This document shows positions 57,063-64,000 of a stretch of DNA of 64,000 nucleotides, piece after piece (positions within the stretch are counted from its first letter, which is position 1; every line of letters starts with the position of its first letter). Source of the stretch: Ischnura elegans. Taxonomy: Eukaryota > Arthropoda > Insecta > Odonata > Coenagrionidae. Made by a program: the position numbers and the translations under genes. The notes under the pieces were generated by a model. It did not search any database. It was given only the letters and a program-made list of their open reading frames with translations, and was not told the DNA's origin. The stretch is taken from positions 10,434,001 through 10,498,000 of the forward strand of contig NC_060250.1 of the NCBI RefSeq assembly GCF_921293095.1. Reading direction: 5' to 3'.

Positions 57063-57821
57063 ATTCTTTCTAATGTACCTAATCAAGCTTTTTGGTTAGC
57101 TAAGTTCGTCTTACTTGTAATTAGTGTTTTGAACTAAAGTTTAAATGGTAATTGGTGTTTTTCCCTGAACAACATAAATGTATGATCTCTCTATTCTCTT
57201 CGGGTTTTCACCGCGTCCGTTGTGTTTTAGTGACAACAGTTTCGCTGACATTGCAGTCAGCGTCTTCAGGTTGATTCTATTCCATCATATATTTACAATT
57301 CATATTAAATGACCTTGTATCTTCTGAAGTTCTACCTTGGTCACGGCAGCCCAAGTGCCCTAAAAAATCTCGCACTCAAGAGAGCCTGCAAACTCCTGCC
57401 ACGATATAATTTCGCTCACTTACTCACAAATCATTTTTTTTACAGTTTTTATTCCGTCTCCTTCCTTCTCCATGGGAAAGTCTTCCCAAGTCTTCCAACG
57501 GTGTGAGCGAGGGTACGCGTGTACCGAATTCGTCTCTCACTGGCTGATTATTCGGCTCCGATACCCCATTTCCATACATTACTCTCGTTCAAACACGCCC
57601 AACCCAACCACTCGTCAAGACCCTACCGCCCTCCATAACTACCCCAACCCCCTCCGTCTTTTTCCCTTTGTCACCCATTCCACATCCCCTATTATCATTT
57701 CTTTACTTTACCCCGGCTGCCTTATCTCATCACGCTGTCTGCCAACTGTCACGTAAGGTTCTCTTTTCTGTTTCACATGGTTGATCTTTGGTTTCAAATG
57801 TCAAGGAACTTCCAACTGCAG

Positions 57822-58007
57822 CTCATGAACGTATCATCATTCAACTCTTCCACATCGGACAATATTCATTCGTTTCCATTTAAAATTTTTGAACGCCAAA
57901 CTCGAGGGAAAAATTTTTTAACAGAGATTCAGGATAAGGACAAGGTCACAGAAGAATATTATGAACAATTTTCCAACTTAAATAGAACTACACTTGATGG
58001 AAACTAT
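57822..58007 (+). CDS. Candidate internal exon of an unknown gene
   Basis: TTCCAACTGCAG (acceptor AG at 57820-57821) is followed by 62 open codons ending at ACTAT, directly before GTAAGTAC (58008 on), a near-consensus donor. Both junctions are phase 0 and the length is 186 nt. The product is polar and charged: SSFNSSTSDNIHSFPFKIFE, then F-L-T-E-I-Q-D-K-D-K-V-T-E-E-Y-Y-E-Q-F. No domain is recognised. The neighbourhood is transposon-poor, which favours a host exon, but the polypyrimidine tract before the acceptor is weak and no partner exon was found. Confidence 0.35.
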
Positions 58008-58672
58008 GTAAGTACTTACTAACATATTTTACTCCTCCCTAAAATATCAATAGAAATAAGGGGAACGGAATTAAGGAAATTGGTATCTTTTTAGAGCGTG
58101 ACTATATGATGTTTTCAATTACCACCATGCAATATGCCCACTTGTAAATGTTTTATAAGAAATGACTTCTTTGATAATATCCGTATGCTATTTATAAATA
58201 ATGTATTTTTTCATGTTTTGATATTTCAAAGGTCAGTCAAAATTTTAGTCAAAAAATAGAAATAAACTGTTTGACTCGTTTTTTACATTTATTGCAGCCA
58301 AAACACATGTTTTTAATGCATTATCATCTTTAGCATCCACTTCACTTCCCTCTGAAGAATAAGAAGGCACTGAAACCAAGTGTTATAAAAGGGCGGTATG
58401 AAAACTAAATCAGGAAAAGTACACTGATTCAAACTACCTTCATATTCCTCAATTTGACTTTTATGACTATCAGACTTATTTTTGGGTTATCGTATTAACC
58501 GTGTTTATCAATCAAAACTTCTTGTTCGTTTATAGTTGAAAGAATTTTACCCTCGATAATTGCGCCTATTTTTTCCTACACCCCTGATAACTTCACTATG
58601 TTCACTTTTAACTTCCGGGTTTTTCAAGAAGTTCACAATTAATCCAAGCTCTTCGTTGGGGAAAATTATCCA

Positions 58673-58740
58673 GGCAGGACTCGACCCCGCGACCTATTGT
58701 TTGGCAAGCGAGGACTCTACCCGTCGTCACCACCTACATA
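58673..58740 (-). repeat. tRNA-like SINE head, Gly-tRNA-like
   Basis: The minus strand reads GACGGGTAGAGTCCTCGCTT then GCCAAACAATAGG and GGGGTCGAGTCCTGCC. The anticodon-arm region TCGCTTGCCA resembles tRNA-Gly(GCC). The acceptor stem does not pair. It is therefore SINE-derived. Confidence 0.55.
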
Positions 58741-59179
58741 ATATAATAATAATCGATTTGAACTCAACTAGCTAATTTTTGCGCTGACACGAAATTATAC
58801 GATTTATTAATTAAAAAAAGAGCATTGTGGAGGGAAATATGTTATGAAGTAAACAGAAAAAATAGATGGAAGCAATCAAAACAGTTTTAAATTTCATTCG
58901 TTAATATTGGTTTTTTGGTTAAAAATTGATCATTTTTATTCTTACACGTTTCATTTATGATTGTTTATAATGTTTCCACAAAAATTGATAACAGTCCGGA
59001 GATTTTTCAAAATGATTCTTGCATTTAAAATCCATTGCGCATATTTTTGTATTACTCAAGTGAAAGCTACCGTGTTCTATCTTAGATAGATATCATTTCG
59101 CAAAAGGAAGTCTAACTAAGCACTTGAAAATCATCCCTACGCAGAGAAGAGCGAGGCCAAAGACAATGAGATTTCCGAT

Positions 59180-59530
59180 CTGCGAAGAATCGGAGAGAAA
59201 AGGCGATGGTAGAAGAGGAATGAGAAGGAAATCGATTTGAATGCAAAGGACGGCATTTAAACGAGATGGGAAGGAAGGAATGGAGGGGAGTGCATCATGA
59301 GAGGGAGAGTGATAAAGGGAGAGAGAAAGAGAGACTGAGTAAGAGGGAAAGAGAGAGTGATCTGGATTCGGGGAGGATGTTTGAAGATTTATGGAATGTG
59401 AGAATGGAAACCATTTGGTGAGGGAAACTTGAAGAAGGTGCGGATGGAAAATGGAACTGTGATAGCGGCGGAAGAAATGCTCTCTTGCTTCAAGCACGCA
59501 TGAAGGATAAAAGGAAGAGAAAATAAAAAA
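59180..59530. repeat. Purine-rich (GA) tract
   Basis: Long runs of GAGAGGGAGAG and AAAGAGAGAC type on the plus strand. The 134-codon minus-strand frame here (59093-59497) is a Ser/Leu/Pro-rich reading of this tract and is not a gene. Confidence 0.7.
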
Positions 59531-60294
59531 AAATCACTGAAGACATGAAAGAGTATAAAGCCTAACGCGAATTAATGTGGAAATCACTGAAATTAGAAAT
59601 CAAACAGTAAATACTAAAGCTAATGAGTATTATGCATTAATATACGAGGCCGTTGCTCACAAAAATTTTCGAGGAGCTTTATATCCAAATTTCACTTTTT
59701 CCCCACTGAACATCGAAGGGTGGGTCATTATCGCATATTAACCGACCTTAAGCTGAGTTTCACATTTCCCTATAGTGTTAGATTGTTCCACGAAAGTGCA
59801 TCCCTTGACTGAGTCCAATATCCGACGGATATTAATAGTGCCAGACTACCTCATTGGCTATTGGTAACACGTAATATCTGGCTAATAACAACTACTTCTA
59901 TTAATAAAGATAATACTGAAAGCTATGATTATTTAATTCTGAAAGCATTATGGATTAATATTACCATCAGTTACTTAGCTCCCAGGTCTTATAAAAATGT
60001 GACACAACTTTGACAGTATGACATGTAGGTATAAAGTAGGAATCTAGCTAATCTAAGGATAGCTAATGGATGAATGCAAATAGTAATAAAGATAAAAAGT
60101 ATTTCTCCAAATTTTCCCTCTTAAGGTTCAATACCTGCTTAGTCTATGTTACAACAATGCTTAAGTATATGCCTAGAATATTTGTACCTTGTCTATTTAG
60201 AAATTATGCTAATTCAAAAATTAAATGTTTTATAAATTTGAATTCACAAGTTATGTATATATTGTGCAAATTTTTCAATTAATAAGAATACAGT

Positions 60295-60509
60295 CAGAGG
60301 CGGATACAGGTTTTCTTTCTGGGGGGGGGAAGGACAAGCAAGGCCGTATCCATGATTTCTTTCTGGGGGGGGGGGGGGCACAAGGATACCTCGTAATACA
60401 AAATGAACGCAATGATAATGGGACCATATTAAAAATCTTGCATATCTTTTAAGGGTTTGGGTGGCCCATGCCCTTCTACCCCCCCCCCCCCCTCCTACAT
60501 CCGCCTATG
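60295..60509. mobile_element. hAT-type G-rich MITE (215 bp), perfect duplication
   Basis: AATACAGT flanks both sides (60287-60294 and 60510-60517). The left end CAGAGGCGGATACAGG is matched by CATAGGCGGATGTAGG on the complement of the right. The left arm is internally duplicated: a second CCGTATCCATGATTTCTTTC plus 14 G (60365-60378) follows the first TTTTCTTTC plus G run. A 14-C run lies at 60479-60492. Confidence 0.88.
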
Positions 60510-60603
60510 AATACAGTAACGCCTAAAATGTTCAACAGACTTGGATTTCAGCTCTAATTTCATGCACCAGTTATGCAAAAATTCGCCACGAAAAAATCAT
60601 TTT

Positions 60604-60675
60604 GCAAACCCAGGATTCGAAGTTGGATCTGCCTGATTATCGGTAAGGTATACTACCAATTACACCAACAAGCCA
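60604..60675 (-). repeat. tRNA-like SINE head
   Basis: The minus strand has GGCTTGTTGGTGTAATTGGT then AGTATACC (A box region) and ACTTCGAATCCTGGG (B box). No acceptor pairing. Confidence 0.55.
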
Positions 60676-62372
60676 TATTCTTCTAAAGCAAACCCTAGAA
60701 TGAGTTTATAGAATAAATCGGCAGGTATGCAACTGTCATGGACGATAGACTATCAGTACTTTCACGGACGTACAAAGACTATCAGGTTAGACCTCGTTTC
60801 TAATCACTTCTTGTGTCTCATTCACTGGAAACTTCATGCAGTGGTTATGTAAATTAGTTAATAATCGTTGAAGAGCACAGAAAAATCTTAAAGAGTCATA
60901 TCTTCCACACCGTGTATAGGGCATTGTTCTTTCAGATTCAATAAGGAATAAAGGGTTTTTTATTACACTCCTCACGGCCAGAATAATTGCGATTTTTGCA
61001 GACCATCGAGCAGACATATTGAGAAGAAAGTCTAAAACTAAATGGAGAGAAGTGAAGTGAGGGTTGACGGAAACTTAAGAGTGGGAGAGAATTGAAAGAA
61101 CGCCATTGAAAGAATGGAAATCGCGAGTCGAAGAGGAATCACGAAGAATCAAAAGGTGAGACGGAGAGCAAATGGCGATAAGGAACGATTGTATTAAGGG
61201 AATTATTACTATTTGAAGGTCCAGAAGAGTAAAATAACATTCTGGATATAAAAAGATGAAAAGAGAACATTATTTATTCATTATATTTAAAAGAGAGTGT
61301 GCTGAAAGAGTCGAGGTGCGTATAAATGTTATGAATTACAACTTCTTTTGGTACCTATGCTATTCCACGCATGATTTACTCATCGTTCTTAAACTACAGC
61401 CGTGTTTGCATTTTAAAACGTCGTTCTTAAGATTTATAGGTTCCTAAATCTTATCGCTGTTATGTGTAAATTTTTCTGATTTTCTTAATAAAATTTTATA
61501 GATTAAGTTAAAAAAATATGACAAAATACACACTTTAAGGAACTGTTTTATTTAGAGTTCCAAAAAAACATGTAATATGACTAAAAGAAAAGTGAAATTA
61601 ACAAGAATCTCAAAATTAGGCATAGTTGAACAAATAATAGCCCTTTCTCACTCACCCTTTGAGCCACATACAGCTTCACTATCTCTAAATATGCTATAAA
61701 AATACTCTTAGCCATCAATAAGTTGCCGTGATGGCTACGTTTGTCCTACGAAGAGACTGAGACAGAAAGACAAATTATATCGCATCAAACGACAAGACGT
61801 ACGGAGTAAAAGAAAAGAACGGTGCGGTAAAATGAGGTACAAGATGAATAAAACTAGTAATTCAATCTATGACACTTCGGTTACCATGGACCCCCACACC
61901 ACTGTAGAATAGTCCATTCGTACAAAGAGATACTCAATATACCAACAATAAAATAAACTTCTACTGCACATTAAAGGCAAAAAGACACTCAATTAGATCT
62001 CCAAGTCAAAATGAAAATGGAATACGATTGTTCCAGTTGTATTTAACCATATTCTATTATCAGAATAATCCAGTTTTTGCATTCAGTAAATTGCGGCATG
62101 ACGTGCAGGGCATTATACTTAAGAATGAGGATATAAGTACCACAGATGAGGTTACCTATTGTAGAGTGAAATGAATAAGAAGGATAGACGTAAAGAAAGA
62201 AGAAGTATAAAGGGAAGAGGGTGAAAACGTTGCATTAAGGAAGCAATAAGGAGCCCAGGAAAATGAAAAAAATGGCCTGATAACAATTTGCAAGCAATTA
62301 AATTTTTTTTATATTTTGAAAGTTGAGGAAAAGAAAAATTGCGGGAACTTCGGTAATCACAGACCATGACAC
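60676..62372. other. No gene recognised (1.7 kb)
   Basis: AT-rich with a purine-rich stretch at about 61020-61200. Short frames only. Confidence 0.4.
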
Positions 62373-62526
62373 CAATGGTGGATCTAGGGGGGGGGGAATT
62401 AGGCCCCCTCCCACCTTGGATATCCAATTTACACTAGATAGAATGCTATTTTGTTCGAGCCCCACTACCGCTGAGAGGTTGCTCCCTACTTAGCCCCTCT
62501 TTGTCCCTTTCCTGGACCCGCCACTG
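62373..62526. mobile_element. hAT-type G-rich MITE (154 bp)
   Basis: The left end is CAATGGTGGATCTAGG followed by a G run. The complement of the right end is CAGTGGCGGGTCCAGG. The flanks CATGACAC (62365-62372) and CTTGACAC (62527-62534) agree at 7 of 8 positions. Smallest member of the group in this window. Confidence 0.75.
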
Positions 62527-63521
62527 CTTGACACCACCACAGAACAGTTTATTCATGCATAGGCATTTGTATTGACAGCGTGCTTATAATTAAATAGAGT
62601 TATTCTCAACAGCAAGAATATGGAGGAGATCATCCAGTGGAACACCGAGTCAAAATGTGTCATCATCTTGTGGTGTTCTTCCCGTCGGTAGGTTAGACAG
62701 ATTTAGGTCAAAATTAGTAGCAGGTACAATAATTTTTTTGCATTCAAGCTTATTTTTTGGGGAAATTCCGCAATTCATGTTTTTCATGGAGTAAAAAACA
62801 TTGGAGCATGACGGAAAATAAATGGAATCATTAAGGCAAAAGGAATAAATAGAGTTATTATAGGGCCAAATTATAATAATATGGGCCAAAGTAAGTTTTC
62901 CAACAAGTTGAGCATTGCCACCTATGCTTGTGGGTTATTTATGATTTAATCTACTGCTCTACATTATTCCAATTCCACTGGAATTAAGATTCCTAAATCG
63001 TAATATTATAACAATATGCTCTTAACTAAGACCTCTGGAGACAATCGCTTTAGGAATAGCGATTTAAAAAATTTAATTTTCATAAAATATGAAAAATGTG
63101 CCCATTCAGTTCCCTATATTTCAAGTAAAAAGTAAACAAATGTCCTCTTTGTGGGTATTTTAGCAAGCTACGAAAAATAAATTGCTTGAAACCCGTCGTG
63201 AAAATGTCATAAGTGAGTCGGAGAGAGTATATCAGTAGCAAACAAATTACTTCGTCTTTTTTTTTACTTAAGTAAGTAAGTAGATTACCTAAATCCAATA
63301 ATCATACCGTTCAGACATACCTCCTAATTAATTTCCGTCATCATCACAATTCCAGGAGTAGACAATAGAAAATAAGCTGAATTTTTTATTACAGCAATTG
63401 CAATGCCACTTACTTTATCGACATAATTTTTTATTATGTATACATCCATTACCCCCGAAAACAGAAAATTTTCCATTAACTTACAATAGACGATCACAGA
63501 ATTAATGCCGTGGATGGTGGT

Positions 63522-63590
63522 AACCTATCCAGGTGGGATTCGAACCCCACGTTAACCTTCGAGTTATCACCGCCGCCATCGAGGCAGACA
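63522..63590 (-). repeat. tRNA-like SINE head
   Basis: The minus strand reads GCCTCGATGGCGGCGGTGAT (A box region) and GTGGGGTTCGAATCCCACC, a perfectly paired T arm. The acceptor stem is missing and the body is too short for a tRNA gene. Confidence 0.55.
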
Positions 63591-63754
63591 AAAAGGTCAC
63601 TGTTCTATGAGGAACTGCTCATTTTTCTTGTTGGCGTACTGTTTTGTTCCATGATGTATAACAAGAATGAGCTATGGCATTGTAGTTTGAGATGGGAGAG
63701 GAGTAGGGTTGTTGGTATAATGAAAGAGGAAGTGCGGAGTGGAGACGAGGGTGA

Positions 63755-63835
63755 AAACGTGGAGAGGCGGTAAGAGAATGTGATGGAGAGAGACAGAGGA
63801 AGGCAGTGGAGGGAGGAGGAAGGAAGGGGTACGGG
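63755..63835. repeat. Purine-rich tract
   Basis: GGAGAGAG/GGAGGAGG-type sequence on the plus strand. The 122-codon minus-strand frame across it (63605-63973) is low-complexity. Confidence 0.6.
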
Positions 63836-63920
63836 AGGCCCCCAAGGGCTGTCAGTTATTTTAATTGAATCGGAACTTCTCCAATTAAGTTCCAGTGGCG
63901 GCGGAAGAGGTCGCAGTCTC

Positions 63921-63943
63921 CACACACACACACACACACACAC
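63921..63943. repeat. (CA)n microsatellite
   Basis: Uninterrupted CA dinucleotides for 23 bp. Confidence 0.95.
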
Positions 63944-64000
63944 CCACCTACCTCTTTCATCTCCCGAAACCATCCACTTGAACCCACCAGAGAAGGCACT

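Noticed and set aside
58673-58740. tRNA-Gly gene
   Set aside because: Anticodon-arm resemblance only; acceptor and D stems do not pair.
59093-59497. 134-codon minus-strand frame
   Set aside because: Translation of a GA-rich tract; the Ser/Leu/Pro repeats are a composition effect.
63605-63973. 122-codon minus-strand frame
   Set aside because: Covers a purine-rich tract and a (CA)n repeat; low-complexity product.
1-64000. CRISPR arrays, rRNA genes, operons or prophage
   Set aside because: No regularly spaced direct repeats with unique spacers, no rRNA core sequences and no long intronless gene runs; the DNA is eukaryotic.

Overview
This 64 kb window is eukaryotic, AT-rich and mostly non-coding. 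There are no bacterial-style operons. The coding traces are short spliced exons or broken transposon genes. The mix of Transib, PIF/Harbinger, piggyBac, Tc1/mariner, hAT, Helitron, APE-type non-LTR elements and tRNA-derived SINEs points to an arthropod, most likely an insect. I cannot name the species. No complete host gene is present. The best host-gene candidates are a tandem triplication of a terminal-exon-like unit on the minus strand at the left edge (520-1114) and one isolated 62-codon exon with good splice signals (57822-58007).

Region by region. 1-2.7 kb: triplicated exon-like unit, then bare DNA. 2.8-18.2 kb: a dense transposon cluster. It holds a broken endonuclease of a non-LTR element, then a 3.8 kb Transib (RAG1-like family) with ~1 kb inverted arms, RSS-like ends and a perfect 5-bp target duplication. 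Only 30 bp further on is a 7.25 kb Harbinger element with two convergent genes and two other elements nested in it, followed by a 2.5 kb piggyBac. 18.2-22.6 kb: mostly unique sequence with one hAT-type MITE. 22.6-26.3 kb: a non-LTR retrotransposon bounded by a 14-bp target duplication, split by a 504-bp MITE packed with CACGTG sites. 26.4-44.8 kb: transposon-poor, with a few MITEs, one SINE and some GC-richer islands; it could be intergenic or a long intron. 44.8-46.8 kb: a Helitron on the minus strand with Pif1-helicase remnants. 48.1-52.7 kb: tandem repeats, a foldback element, a Tc1 element interrupted by a hAT element, a second piggyBac relic and a MITE. 53.5-64 kb: more hAT-type MITEs, a second non-LTR relic, an unidentified coding-like relic, tRNA-like SINE heads and simple repeats.

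The transposon genes are all broken by stops, frameshifts or deletions, so nothing here looks able to move by itself. Several insertions can still be read to the base, because their target duplications survive and the interrupted reading frame is continuous across the empty site. Relative ages can therefore be read directly: hAT after Tc1, CACGTG MITE after the non-LTR element, TTA MITE after Harbinger. Boundaries, frames and motifs were read by eye. Family names rest on motif recognition, not on a database search.
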